Positions 36,659 to 45,750 of a stretch of 64,000 nt of DNA are shown here, in pieces. The translations under genes were made by a program, and so were the position numbers. Location: NCBI RefSeq assembly GCF_003062295.1, contig NZ_PYCN01000003.1:124001-188000 (forward strand). Direction: 5' to 3'. The DNA comes from Bradyrhizobium algeriense. Lineage in GTDB: Bacteria > Pseudomonadota > Alphaproteobacteria > Rhizobiales > Xanthobacteraceae. Every line of letters starts with the position of its first letter. The stretch's first letter is position 1. Under the pieces are notes generated by a model. That model saw only the letters and a list, made by a program, of their open reading frames with translations. It was not told the origin of the DNA and did no database searches.

Positions 36659-38155
36659 TCAGTTCATCGTCGGGATCGAGAATTCCGCACCTTCCTTGAC
36701 GCCGGACGGCCAGCGCGAGGTGATCGTCTTGGTCTTGGTGTAGAAGCGGATCGAATCCGGACCGTGCTGGTTGAGATCGCCAAAGCCGGACTTCTTCCAG
36801 CCGCCAAAAGTGTAGTAGGCGATCGGCACCGGGATCGGCACGTTGATGCCGACCATGCCGACATTGACCTTGGCGGCGAAATCGCGGGCGGCGTCGCCGT
36901 CGCGGGTGAAGATCGCGACACCGTTGCCGTAGTCATGGTCCGACGGCAGCGCCAGCGCTTCCTTGTAGTCGTGGGCGCGCACCACCGAGAGCACCGGGCC
37001 GAAGATCTCTTCCTTGTAGATCCGCATGTCCTTGGTGACGTTGTCGAACAGCGAACCGCCGAGATAGAATCCCTTCTCGTAGCCCTGCATCTTGAAGCCA
37101 CGGCCGTCGACGGCGAGCGTCGCCCCTTCCTTGACACCGATATCGATGTAGTTCTTCACCTTCTCGACCGCTTCGCGGGTAACCAGCGGACCGAAATCGG
37201 CGGACGGATCGACCGAGGTGCCGATCTTGAGCGACTCCACGCGCGGGATCAGCTTTTCCATCAAGCGGTCGGCGGCCGTCTTGCCGACGGGCACCGCGAC
37301 CGAAATCGCCATGCAGCGCTCGCCGGCCGAGCCGTAGCCGGCGCCGATCAGCGCATCGACGGTCTGATCCATGTCGGCGTCGGGCATCACGATGGCGTGG
37401 TTCTTGGCGCCGCCAAAACACTGGCAGCGCTTGCCGGTCGCGGCCGCACGCTCATAGATATATTGCGCGATAGGCGAGGAGCCGACAAAGCCGATCGCCT
37501 TGATGTCGGGATCGTCGAGTATAGCGTCGACCGCTTCCTTGTCGCCATTGACGACGTTCAGCACGCCGGGCGGCAGCCCCGCCTCGATCATCAATGCGGC
37601 CAGCATCATCGGCACGCCGGGATCGCGCTCGGACGGCTTCAGGATGAAAGCGTTGCCGCAGGCGATCGCGGGCGCGAATTTCCACATCGGGATCATCGCC
37701 GGGAAATTGAACGGCGTGATGCCGGCGACGACGCCGAGCGGCTGCCGCATCGAATAGATGTCGATGCCGGGACCCGCGCCTTCGGTGTATTCGCCCTTCA
37801 TCAGATGCGGAACGCCGCAGGCGAATTCGACGACTTCGAGGCCGCGCTGGATGTCGCCCTTGGCGTCGGGAACGGTCTTGCCGTGCTCGCGCGCCAGCAT
37901 GTCGGCGAGCTTGTCGTAATCGCGCTGCGCCAGTTCGAGGAATTTCATCATCACGCGCGCGCGGCGCTGCGGATTGGTGTTGGCCCACTCGACCTGGGCG
38001 TCCCTGGCGTTCTCGACGGCGGCGCGAACCTCGGCCTTGGAGGCCAGCGCCACCTTGGCCTGGACGTCGCCTGTCATCGGCTCGAAAACGTCGGCCGTCC
38101 GGCCGGACGTGCCCTTGACCTCTTTGCCACCGATGAAATGTCCGATTGAGCGCAT
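36659..38155 (-). CDS. mmsA: CoA-acylating methylmalonate-semialdehyde dehydrogenase
   Basis: Converts methylmalonate semialdehyde to propionyl-CoA and CO2 with NAD and CoA, the last step of valine degradation. The 498-residue aldehyde dehydrogenase-fold protein has the catalytic Cys in AGERCMAIS (about residue 280), the CoA-type FNFPAMIPMW and a PSERDP substrate motif. An AGGGAG site precedes ATG 38155. It is the first gene of the minus-strand run, and its promoter region is shared with a divergent LysR gene. Confidence 0.96.
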   Translation of the reverse strand: MRSIGHFIGGKEVKGTSGRTADVFEPMTGDVQAKVALASKAEVRAAVENARDAQVEWANTNPQRRARVMMKFLELAQRDYDKLADMLAREHGKTVPDAKGDIQRGLEVVEFACGVPHLMKGEYTEGAGPGIDIYSMRQPLGVVAGITPFNFPAMIPMWKFAPAIACGNAFILKPSERDPGVPMMLAALMIEAGLPPGVLNVVNGDKEAVDAILDDPDIKAIGFVGSSPIAQYIYERAAATGKRCQCFGGAKNHAIVMPDADMDQTVDALIGAGYGSAGERCMAISVAVPVGKTAADRLMEKLIPRVESLKIGTSVDPSADFGPLVTREAVEKVKNYIDIGVKEGATLAVDGRGFKMQGYEKGFYLGGSLFDNVTKDMRIYKEEIFGPVLSVVRAHDYKEALALPSDHDYGNGVAIFTRDGDAARDFAAKVNVGMVGINVPIPVPIAYYTFGGWKKSGFGDLNQHGPDSIRFYTKTKTITSRWPSGVKEGAEFSIPTMN

Positions 38156-38256
38156 GAATTTTCTCCCTGAAGTCCCGCTGGATCAGCTTTGGAGCCCTTT
38201 TTGACCTGCATTTCTTAGGATACAAGTCTGATATATTGCACCTTAGATGTGCGGAA

Positions 38257-39171
38257 ATGCTGGATCAAGGCACCAAGACGATCGATTGGGATGACTTCCG
38301 TTTCGTGCTGGCGATCGTCCGCGGCGGATCGGTTTCAGCTGCCGCCAAGCAGCTATCGGTCGATCATGCCACAGTGATCCGGCGTGTCGACCGCCTGGAA
38401 CGGCATCTCTCGGCAAAACTGTTCGATCGCCGCAAGACCGGCTACCTCCTGACCGAGGCCGGCCAGCGCGTGGCCGACAGCGCGGAAGCGATGGAGTCCA
38501 CCATCGTCGCCAACCAGGAGGCGGTCGGCGGCTCGCGCGCCCAGCTCACCGGCACGGTCCGGATCGGCGCCCCCGACGGGTTCGGCAGCCATTTCCTGGC
38601 CTCGCGGCTGGTGAAGTTCACCGAGCGGTATCCCGATCTCGACCTGCAGCTCGTCGCCACCGCGCGCCTGTTCAGCCTGTCGAAACGCGAGGCCGACATT
38701 GCGATCAGCCTGACGATGCCCAAGGAAGGCCGGATCGTCGGCCGCAAGCTGCTCGACTATAGCCTCGGGCTCTACGCCGCCCCCGCCTATCTCGACCGCG
38801 CGCCGAAAATCACTGGCCGTGCCGACCTGGCCGCGCATCGCTTCGTCGGCTACATCGAGGAACTGCTGTTCACGCCCGAACTGGACTACCTGCCGCAGGT
38901 CTCGCCAAAAATCTCCGCCAAATTCCGCAGCGCCAATCTGATCGCGCAGCTCAACGCCACCATCGCAGGCTTCGGCATCGCCGTGCTGCCCCACTTCATG
39001 GCAGCGGCGCATCCGGAATTACGGCCGGTATTGCCGTACGAGATCAGGATTTCGCGCACCTTCTGGATGCTGATGCACGCCGACAGCAAGGATCTCGCGC
39101 GGATCAGGGCGGTTGCCGATTACATCCACGAGACGGTGGAGAGCGAACGCGCGCTGTTTGGGGGAAGGTGA
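38257..39171 (+). CDS. LysR-family regulator of the valine operon
   Basis: 304 residues from ATG 38257 (a TTG at 38236 would add seven). The helix-turn-helix is FRFVLAIVRGGSVSAAAKQLSVDHATVIRRVDRLE near residues 15-50. The rest is the periplasmic-binding-protein-like sensor domain with RIGAPDGFGSHFLASRL. Start-to-start distance to mmsA is 101 bases, the classical divergent LysR arrangement, so it probably controls mmsA and the following genes. Confidence 0.88.
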   Translation: MLDQGTKTIDWDDFRFVLAIVRGGSVSAAAKQLSVDHATVIRRVDRLERHLSAKLFDRRKTGYLLTEAGQRVADSAEAMESTIVANQEAVGGSRAQLTGTVRIGAPDGFGSHFLASRLVKFTERYPDLDLQLVATARLFSLSKREADIAISLTMPKEGRIVGRKLLDYSLGLYAAPAYLDRAPKITGRADLAAHRFVGYIEELLFTPELDYLPQVSPKISAKFRSANLIAQLNATIAGFGIAVLPHFMAAAHPELRPVLPYEIRISRTFWMLMHADSKDLARIRAVADYIHETVESERALFGGR

Positions 39172-39190
39172 GGATCGGGCACAAATCCAT

Positions 39191-39307
39191 CGTCGTCCCT
39201 GCGAAAGCAGGGACCCATAGCCACCAATGTGAGTGGCGACGAAACCCGTCTCTCCTTGTGCCCCTTCCATGGCCGCGGCGTATGGGTCCCTGCTTTCGCA
39301 GGGACGA
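39191..39307. repeat. Inverted repeat with GTCCCTGCGAAAGCAGGGAC ends
   Basis: CGTCGTCCCTGCGAAAGCAG and its complement (CTGCTTTCGCAGGGACGA) form long outer arms, and a second pair GGGACCCATA/TATGGGTCCC lies inside. It lies between the LysR and TetR genes, which converge on it. A single copy in the window. Confidence 0.85.
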
Positions 39308-39324
39308 GGCGGAGAGGCCGTCGG

Positions 39325-39942
39325 TTAATTCACCTTCGCCCGTGCTTTCTTCGGGGCCGGTTTCGCCTCGGCACGGGCCAGCGCCGCCTCGCGGCCAGCG
39401 ACGAGAATTTCGTCGGACAGTTCACCGCTGCCCGCGACGCGGGACATCACGAGCGTGCCCATCATCGTCGCCAGCGTGCCCATGGCCTGCTTGCGCGCCG
39501 TCTTTCGCGGCACATCCGGAATCTGCTCGGCCATCACATCGATCAACTGTTCGAGCTTGGCGCTAAAGGCCTTGCGGGTTTTGGCGCTTTCGCGGGCAAT
39601 CTCGGCGCCGAGCGTGGGGACCGCGCAGCCGCGGCCGGGATCGTCGCGATGCACCGTCGAGACGTAGGAATCGATGATCATCGACAGCCGCTTCTCCGGC
39701 GGCGTTTCAGCGGCGATCTCGCGCCAACGCGCGACCGAGCGGTCCATCGCATAGGCAAAGGCCTCGATCACCAGCGCCTCGCGGGAATCGAAATGCGCGT
39801 AGAAGCCGCCATGAGTCAGGCCGGCCTCTTTCATCAGGTCGGCGACGCCGATGCCATGCGCGCCCTTTTCGCGAAGCCGCACCGAGGCCTTCTTCACGAT
39901 CCGCGCGTGGGTTTCCTGCTTGTGCTCTTTCGAATAACGCAT
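39325..39942 (-). CDS. TetR/AcrR-family regulator
   Basis: A 205-residue regulator. The N-terminal DNA-binding helices include IVKKASVRLREKGAHGIGVADLMKEAGLTHGGFYAHFDSREAL, the classical TetR signature. The C-terminal domain, rich in Ala and Lys near the end, should bind a ligand. ATG 39942 is preferred over the preceding TTG. No obvious target is adjacent; the frameshifted thioesterase gene is just upstream on the same strand. Confidence 0.9.
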   Translation of the reverse strand: MRYSKEHKQETHARIVKKASVRLREKGAHGIGVADLMKEAGLTHGGFYAHFDSREALVIEAFAYAMDRSVARWREIAAETPPEKRLSMIIDSYVSTVHRDDPGRGCAVPTLGAEIARESAKTRKAFSAKLEQLIDVMAEQIPDVPRKTARKQAMGTLATMMGTLVMSRVAGSGELSDEILVAGREAALARAEAKPAPKKARAKVN

Positions 39943-40004
39943 CAACCCGTCCCATTAAATGTCTGCAGTCATATAATAGCAGTTGTGCGGGCGAAAAGCT
40001 GCAT

Positions 40005-40540
40005 CTATTTCGCCTTTTCAACGCCGATCATCGTGAACGTTGCGGTCGCGTGCACTGCAAGATTTCCCGCGCCGTCACGGACAAAGCCCTCGGCATAACT
40101 GGCCTGGCGGCCGAGTTTTACCACTTTGCCTTCCGCCGAGACCGTGCCTGATCGTACCGACAGCGGCCTCAGATAGGTCAGCTTGAGGTCCAGCGTGACC
40201 GAGGTCTGCCCGGTCGGCTGCATGGTGGCGATGGCGCAACCCATGGCGGTATCCAGGAGTGCCGCAGCCGCCGCGCCATGGAGCAGTCCGATGGTATTTT
40301 CAGGCTTTCATTGGGGTCGAGTTCCATCACGATCCGGCCGGGTTCGGCGACACGCATCTCAAAGCCGATCAATCGGGCCATCGGCGGAGGTGGCAGGATG
40401 CCGTCGCGGATCGCGCACATTGTCTCCAGCCCGGACATCCCGGAGGCCGCCTTCGCTACCGGCCCCGGCGCCTGCCACTCCACCACCCGATGCCTGCGCG
40501 TGTCGAACGAAAATAGATCGACGGTCTCTGTCGCGGTCAT
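40005..40540 (-). pseudogene. PaaI-type acyl-CoA thioesterase, frameshifted
   Basis: Two overlapping minus-strand frames together form a complete hotdog thioesterase. The first (from ATG 40540, GGAG six bases before it) ends in MELDPNESL followed by nonsense. The second resumes with NTIGLLHGAAAAALLDTAMGCAIATMQPTGQTSVTL. Between them CTGAAAATACC should read CTGGAAAATACC; one G is missing (plus-strand C near 40301). Both halves are otherwise well conserved, so either the gene has recently decayed or the assembly has an error. Working members hydrolyse aromatic or short acyl-CoA. Confidence 0.85.
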
Positions 40541-40692
40541 GAACAGCTCCATTGAATGATAATTGTCATTCTATGTCGGCGCGTGCCGCCGCGCGACACC
40601 GCCGCGCAACACCCTCCCCGCTTCCCCTTGACAAGCCGCCGCAATGTCCTTGGAAGTGACGTCAACCGTCCCGACCAAGTCCGGAAAACAAA

Positions 40693-41463
40693 ATGGAAAT
40701 GCTCAATCCTCACTGCGGCATCGATCGCGACGCTCGAGGTGTCGTTCGCCTCTCGATCTGCAACGCAGGCCCCCTCAACATCCTCTCCTCCGCCGTCACC
40801 AACGGGGTTCGTGAAGGGTTTGAGAAACTCGCCGGCGACAAGAGCGTTCGCGCAGTCATCCTCGCCGGCCAGAGCGAAAAGAGCATGATCGGCGGCGCCG
40901 ACATCAAGGAGATGGCGCGTCTCGACCAGAAATCCGCGGAAGCCTTCATCACGCGGCTGCGCGACCTCTGCGAGGCCGTGCGCAACTTTCCGGCGCCCGT
41001 GATCGCGCGGCTGCCTGGATGGTGTCTCGGCGGCGGACTCGAAGTCGCCGCCGCCTGCGATTTCCGCATTGCCGCCCACGACGCCAAATTCGGCATGCCG
41101 GAGGTGCGTGTCGGCATCCCCTCGGTAATCCATGCGGCCCTGCTGCCGCGGCTGATCGGCTGGGGCCGCGCCCGCTGGCTTGTCATGACGGCAGAGAACA
41201 TCGACGCACCCACCGCGCTCGCCTGGGGTCTGGTCGACGTGGTCGCGAAGCAAGGCGGGCTCGACGCTGCGGTCGAGCACACGGTCAACGCGCTGCTCGA
41301 ATGCGGTCCGGAAGCGCTGCGCGCACAGAAGGCGCTGCTGCGCCAGTGGGAGGAACTGCCGCTGACCGAATCCGTCAACTTAAGCGTCGGCGTGTTCGGA
41401 AAGTCCTTCCTGACCGGCGAGCCGCAGCGGCTGATGCAGGGATTTCTCGACCGCAAGAAATAG
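40693..41463 (+). CDS. Enoyl-CoA hydratase/isomerase family protein
   Basis: 256 residues of the crotonase fold. IGGADIKEMARL forms the first oxyanion half, RLPGWCLGGGLEVAAACDFRIA the second. The loop KFGMPEVRVGIPSVI carries a catalytic Glu position. The reaction could be hydration or isomerisation of an enoyl-CoA. It is divergent from the thioesterase pseudogene and from the TetR gene beyond it. It is not clearly part of the valine run. Confidence 0.85.
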   Translation: MEMLNPHCGIDRDARGVVRLSICNAGPLNILSSAVTNGVREGFEKLAGDKSVRAVILAGQSEKSMIGGADIKEMARLDQKSAEAFITRLRDLCEAVRNFPAPVIARLPGWCLGGGLEVAAACDFRIAAHDAKFGMPEVRVGIPSVIHAALLPRLIGWGRARWLVMTAENIDAPTALAWGLVDVVAKQGGLDAAVEHTVNALLECGPEALRAQKALLRQWEELPLTESVNLSVGVFGKSFLTGEPQRLMQGFLDRKK

Positions 41464-41766
41464 ACGGAGGAGCGCATGAGACCTGCCGGCAAGGGCCGAC
41501 AATCCCAGCCTCAGGCGCCGGTCGATCAATTTCTCTCATGCGAACGGCGAGATTTTTCATGTGATGATCCGTTGCGATTTGTTGCAGCGCATAATATTAC
41601 AACAATAATTCAATATCGGGTTGACCGCACCCGGATCGATCCTTGGCGCAGCGGTGTCGCGATGTCCTGAAATGAGGGAAGTGTGACATTCAAGTCAAAC
41701 GGCCATCAGGTCAGAATGCGCAAAGCCACCTGAGCGAATCTCCCCTCTGGAATCCTCTGAGGCCCA
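41464..41766. other. 303-base interval between enoyl-CoA hydratase and MFS genes
   Basis: No gene is supported. The stretch around 41570-41625 is markedly AT-rich and contains an inverted TTGTTG/CAACAA pair, so it likely holds the MFS promoter. Confidence 0.5.
41579..41605. promoter_or_regulatory. TTGTTG-N15-CAACAA inverted pair
   Basis: Six-base arms TTGTTG and CAACAA, 15 bases apart, lie in an AT-rich patch about 160 bases before the MFS start. It could be an operator for a regulator elsewhere; no partner is known. Confidence 0.25.
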
Positions 41767-43047
41767 ATGATCTCGAACTGGCTGTCAGCCGCCCTCGCCC
41801 GCCGCAACATCCATTACGGCTGGGTGATGGTCGCCGTGACCTTTCTCACCGCCCTGATCTCCGCCGGCACGGTCGGCGCCCCCGGCGTCTTCATCGTGCC
41901 CCTGCAGAAGGAATTCGGCTGGACCACGGCGGAGATTTCCTCGGCGCTGTCGATCCGCTTCATCCTGTTCGGGCTGATGGCGCCGTTCGCCGCCGCGCTG
42001 ATGAACCGCTACGGCCTGCGCAACGTCACGCTGTTGGCGCTGCTGATCGTCGTATCCGGCCTCGTCGCATCGCTGGCGATGACGCAGGTCTGGCAACTGA
42101 TGCTGCTGTGGGGCGTGGTGATCGGGCTCGGCACCGGCATGACGGCGCTGGTACTGGGGGCTACGATTGCCGCGCGCTGGTTTGCGGCGCGGCGCGGGCT
42201 TGTGGTCGGCATCCTCACCGCGAGCGTTGCGACCGGGCAGCTTGCCTTCCTGCCACTCTTGGCGAGCCTGACCGAAACCTATGGCTGGCGGATCGCGCTG
42301 GCGCTGATCTGCGTGATGCTGGGCGTGGCCGCCTTCGCCGTGCTGATGGTCATGCGCGACCGCCCGAGCGACGTCGGCTTGCGGCCATTCGGCGACGAAG
42401 GCACCGAGCCGCTGCCGGCGCCCCCGCCGAACAACACGCCGATCATGGCGGCGGCGCTCGGCACCCTGCGCGACGCCTCGAAGTCGGGTGTGTTCTGGAT
42501 CCTGTTCGCCACCTTCTTCATTTGCGGCGCCAGCACCAACGGTCTGGTTCAGGTCCACCTGATTCCGATGTGCCTCGATTTCGGCATTCCGCAGGTGCAG
42601 GCGGCAAGCCTGCTCGCGGCGATGGGCATCTTCGATTTCGTCGGCACCATCGTCTCGGGCTGGCTGTCGGACCGCTACGACAATCGCTGGCTGTTGTTCT
42701 GGTATTACGGCCTGCGCGGCCTGTCGCTGTTGTTCCTGCCGTTCACCGACTTCTCGTTCTACGGCCTGTCGCTGTTTGCGGTATTCTACGGGCTCGACTG
42801 GATCGCGACCGTGCCGCCCACGGTGCGGCTAACCGCGCAGCGGTTCGGGCCTGAGCGCGCCAATCTTGTGTTCGGCTGGATTTTCGCCGGCCATCAGCTC
42901 GGCGCGGGCGTTGCGGCCTTCGGCGCCGGATTGTCGCGGACCGTCTATGCGACCTATCTGCCAGCCTTCTTCGTCGCCGGCGCGCTCTGCATCGTCGCCG
43001 CGCTGATCGTGCTGGCGATCTCGCGGCCGAAGCCGGTGGCGGCATGA
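41767..43047 (+). CDS. MFS transporter, oxalate/formate antiporter-like
   Basis: A 426-residue membrane protein with twelve hydrophobic segments. It opens with RRNIHYGWVMVAVTFLTALISAGTVGAPGVFIVPLQKEFGW, the usual start of the OFA/monocarboxylate group, and has RWFAARRGLVVGILTASVATGQ as the central loop motif. The second half carries GWLSDRYDNRW (motif A repeat). It probably carries an organic anion. The next genes encode the carboxylase module on the opposite strand. Confidence 0.88.
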   Translation: MISNWLSAALARRNIHYGWVMVAVTFLTALISAGTVGAPGVFIVPLQKEFGWTTAEISSALSIRFILFGLMAPFAAALMNRYGLRNVTLLALLIVVSGLVASLAMTQVWQLMLLWGVVIGLGTGMTALVLGATIAARWFAARRGLVVGILTASVATGQLAFLPLLASLTETYGWRIALALICVMLGVAAFAVLMVMRDRPSDVGLRPFGDEGTEPLPAPPPNNTPIMAAALGTLRDASKSGVFWILFATFFICGASTNGLVQVHLIPMCLDFGIPQVQAASLLAAMGIFDFVGTIVSGWLSDRYDNRWLLFWYYGLRGLSLLFLPFTDFSFYGLSLFAVFYGLDWIATVPPTVRLTAQRFGPERANLVFGWIFAGHQLGAGVAAFGAGLSRTVYATYLPAFFVAGALCIVAALIVLAISRPKPVAA

Positions 43048-43054
43048 TGGAGTT

Positions 43055-43140
43055 GTAGGGTGGGCCGAGCGAAGCGAGCCCACCATTCGCTGTCAATGCG
43101 TGGAGAGATGGTGGGCACGCTGCGCTTTGCCCACCCTACG
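43055..43140. repeat. TAGGGTGGG inverted repeat, copy 4
   Basis: GTAGGGTGGGCCGAGCG and CGCTTTGCCCACCCTAC-type ends, with inner GAGCCCACCAT/ATGGTGGGC arms. It lies exactly between the MFS stop and the carboxyltransferase stop, so the genes converge on it. Confidence 0.9.
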
Positions 43141-43144
43141 AGAC

Positions 43145-44704
43145 CTACGGCCGCGTCGACATGTTCGTCGGCGGACCCACGTTGCAGACCCGCTCGGCCA
43201 GCCGCGCGAATTCGCACAACAGCGAACGCGTCTTGCGGGGATCGATCACCTCCTCGACCCAGAATTTCTCGGCCGAACGAAACGGCGAGCGCAGCTTGTT
43301 GAGGCGATCCTCGATCTCCTTCAGCTTCGCGGCCGGATCATCTGAACCATCGATGTCGGCGCGGTAGGCCGCCTCGATGCCGCCTTCCAGCGGCAGCGAG
43401 CCCCAATAGGCCGACGGCCAGGCATAGCGCATCGAATAGCGGTTGGCCGGCTGGTGCACGACACCCGCCACGCCGAATGCATTGCGCACGATGATGGTGC
43501 ACCAGGGCACGGTCGACTGGTTGACCGCCGCCATCGCGCGCACGCCATGACGGATGGTCGCCGACTTCTCGGCCTCGAGCCCGATCATGAAGCCGGGGCA
43601 ATCCATCAGATAAACCACCGGCAGATGGAAAGTCTCTGCGAAGTCGACCCAGCGCACCACCTTCTGGCACGCCTCCGCCGTCCACGATCCGCCGTAGTGG
43701 TAGGGATCGCTCGCCAGCAGCAGCACGGCGCGGCCTTCGAGCCGGGCAAGCCCGGTAATGACCGGGCGGCCGAAATTGGCGTTGACCTCGAAGAACGAGC
43801 CCTTGTCGACCACGGCGTCGATGATCGGGCGCATCTTGTAGACCTGGCGGCGATTGCGCGGCACCGCCTTCAACAGCGATTCTTCCGCACGTTCGGGATC
43901 GTCGGTGCAGGGCGTGGTCGGCGGCAGGTCGTACACCGAGGACGGCAGATAGGACAGAAAGCGCCTGGCGCGTTCGAATGCCTCCTCCTCGCTGTCGACG
44001 GCATCGTCGACGCCGCCGGCGCGGGTCTGGATCTCGGCGCCGCCGAGCTCCTGCTTGGTCAGATCCTGGCCGAGGCGCTTCACGACCGGCGGACCTGCGA
44101 CAAACATCGCGGAATTCCTGGTCATGACCGAATAATGGCTGGCGGCAAGCCGCGCCGCGCCAAGCCCTGCGACCGAACCGAGCCCGAGCGCCACCACCGG
44201 CACACGCGCCATGTTGGCAATCGTGAACCAGTACCAGCGTGTGCCGCCGACCCCGCCGGGCAGATTGGCAGCCCCGCGCGTTTCAATCGTCTTCACCGAG
44301 CCGCCGCCGCCCGAGCCTTCGATCACGCGAATGATCGGCAGGCGAAAATCATGCGCCATTTCCTCGGCCATCAGCGGCTTGGCCGAGATCGAGGCGTCGG
44401 CCGAACCGCCGCGCACGGTGAAATCGTCGCCGACCACGACCACGGTGCGGCCGTCGATCTTGCCGCGGCCGAACACGCAGTTGGCCGGCGTCAGGTGCTT
44501 GAGTTCGCTGTTGTCGTCGTATTCGGCGATGCCGGAAATCGCGCCGATCTCGTGGAAGGAATTCTTGTCGATCAGTCCGTCGATGCGCTCACGAACCGTG
44601 AGCCGGCCCTGGTCATGCTGGCGCTTGACCTTGTCAACGCCTCCCATCTCGCGCGCGAACGCTTCGCGCCGAGCGAGCTCGTCGAGCTCCGGCTTCCAGT
44701 TCAT
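43145..44704 (-). CDS. Acyl-CoA carboxylase carboxyltransferase subunit
   Basis: A 519-residue carboxyltransferase with both crotonase-like halves. It includes GGVDKVKRQHDQGRLTVRERI (N-terminal domain start), VIEGSGGGGSVKTIETRG, FVAGPPVVKRL, GGAEIQTRAGGVDDAVDSEEEA, and PGFMIGLEAEKSATIRHG plus NAFGVAGVVHQP in the second half. It transfers CO2 from biotin to an acyl-CoA or an alpha-keto acid. ATG 44704 follows GGAGGATACGA. Its start lies inside the end of the IclR gene. The biotin carrier is divergent at 45751; no biotin carboxylase is in the window. Confidence 0.93.
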   Translation of the reverse strand: MNWKPELDELARREAFAREMGGVDKVKRQHDQGRLTVRERIDGLIDKNSFHEIGAISGIAEYDDNSELKHLTPANCVFGRGKIDGRTVVVVGDDFTVRGGSADASISAKPLMAEEMAHDFRLPIIRVIEGSGGGGSVKTIETRGAANLPGGVGGTRWYWFTIANMARVPVVALGLGSVAGLGAARLAASHYSVMTRNSAMFVAGPPVVKRLGQDLTKQELGGAEIQTRAGGVDDAVDSEEEAFERARRFLSYLPSSVYDLPPTTPCTDDPERAEESLLKAVPRNRRQVYKMRPIIDAVVDKGSFFEVNANFGRPVITGLARLEGRAVLLLASDPYHYGGSWTAEACQKVVRWVDFAETFHLPVVYLMDCPGFMIGLEAEKSATIRHGVRAMAAVNQSTVPWCTIIVRNAFGVAGVVHQPANRYSMRYAWPSAYWGSLPLEGGIEAAYRADIDGSDDPAAKLKEIEDRLNKLRSPFRSAEKFWVEEVIDPRKTRSLLCEFARLAERVCNVGPPTNMSTRP

Positions 44705-45623
44705 TCGTATCCTCCGTCTTGATGATCTTGTTATTATGGGCCGGTACCGGAAGCGGCTTTCTTTCCATGCGGTTTGCGAAGATATCGCCCTCGGCGCCTT
44801 CGAGCAGACTGCCGATCGCAACGCTGAGTTCGAGCATCAGCGGCGCCACTTCCCCGTGCAGCCGCTTCTCATCAAACATCGCGGACAGCAGCCCGATCGT
44901 CACGACGACGAAGGTTTGATATTGCGGCGACCACACCGGCACCGCGCAACCGTTGATATGCGGGCTCCAGGTGCCGCAGCCGACGACATAGCCGTGTTCG
45001 CGCAAATGGCGGCGGTTGGCTTCCATGCGCGACTTCAAGAGTCCCGCATTTCCCGGAATCTCGCGCTCCATTTCGGCGATCAAGGCGTCGCCGACGTCAG
45101 TATCGAGTGCGGCGGTGTAGGCAAAGCCGGCCGCGGTGCTCGTCATCGAGATGCGGCTGCCGGTGCCTTCATGCAGACCGAGCGCATTCGCTGCACGCGC
45201 GAATTCGAGATAGACCAGATGATAGCGATCCGGAATCACGAAGCCGACGGTGCCCGGCAATTGATCGGCGACGTCCTGCAGCCGCAGCCGGATAAGATTG
45301 CGAAGCTGCAACCCCTTCATCATCGAGGTGCTCATCGCCACCGCGCTTGGGCCGATACGGTATTTCTGGTCGCGCGGCAGATAAACCAGCTGGCCCATCC
45401 GCGTCAGCGTGTGCGTGAGCCGCGATACCGTCGACCGCGGCAGACCACAGCGGCTGGAAATTTCCAGATTGCCCAGTCGCGCTTCATGACCCTCGAAGCA
45501 GCGCAAGACGTCGAACGCCCGCGACACCACCTGGATCACATCACCCTCGCCTGCGAGATCGCTGGCGAGCATTCCCTGCTTGCTAAGCCGTTCCGAGCGT
45601 CTTCCCATTGTTATTGGCTCCAT
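44634..45623 (-). CDS. IclR-family transcriptional regulator
   Basis: 329 residues. The N-terminal winged helix spans about residues 30-95, VVSRAFDVLRCFEGHEARLGNLEISSRCGLPRSTVSRLTHTLTRMGQL being the recognition part. The effector domain follows, with FVIPDRYHLVYLEFA and GCAVPVWSP. The C-terminal tail is Arg-rich and reaches 71 bases into the carboxyltransferase gene, implying translational coupling. Start is 45623 or ATG 45608 (GGAGCC upstream). A perfect palindrome just upstream is its likely operator, and divergent biotin carrier and TRAP genes are likely targets. Confidence 0.9.
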   Translation of the reverse strand: MEPITMGRRSERLSKQGMLASDLAGEGDVIQVVSRAFDVLRCFEGHEARLGNLEISSRCGLPRSTVSRLTHTLTRMGQLVYLPRDQKYRIGPSAVAMSTSMMKGLQLRNLIRLRLQDVADQLPGTVGFVIPDRYHLVYLEFARAANALGLHEGTGSRISMTSTAAGFAYTAALDTDVGDALIAEMEREIPGNAGLLKSRMEANRRHLREHGYVVGCGTWSPHINGCAVPVWSPQYQTFVVVTIGLLSAMFDEKRLHGEVAPLMLELSVAIGSLLEGAEGDIFANRMERKPLPVPAHNNKIIKTEDTNELEAGARRARSARSVRARDGRR

Positions 45624-45630
45624 GGCCTAA

Positions 45631-45645
45631 TTCCGCCCTGCGGAA
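45631..45645. promoter_or_regulatory. Perfect palindromic IclR-type operator
   Basis: TTCCGCCCTGCGGAA is TTCCGC and GCGGAA arms across a 3-base spacer, a perfect palindrome of the type bound by IclR regulators. A degenerate second half, GGAACAAAATTCC, follows. It starts 8 bases before the IclR start codon and lies in the region shared with the biotin carrier gene. Confidence 0.65.
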
Positions 45646-45750
45646 CAAAATTCCACTTGCAGAACAAACTACCTCAGGCAATCTGCGGCCACAACAAAAA
45701 GCCGTTCACGAGGACAGCCAGTCCGTCAGACGGTCCCCGGGAGAACGGAA

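Noticed and set aside
36527..38149. A 540-codon frame antisense to mmsA
   Set aside because: Opposite a clearly conserved gene, with low-complexity Asp/Arg/His content.
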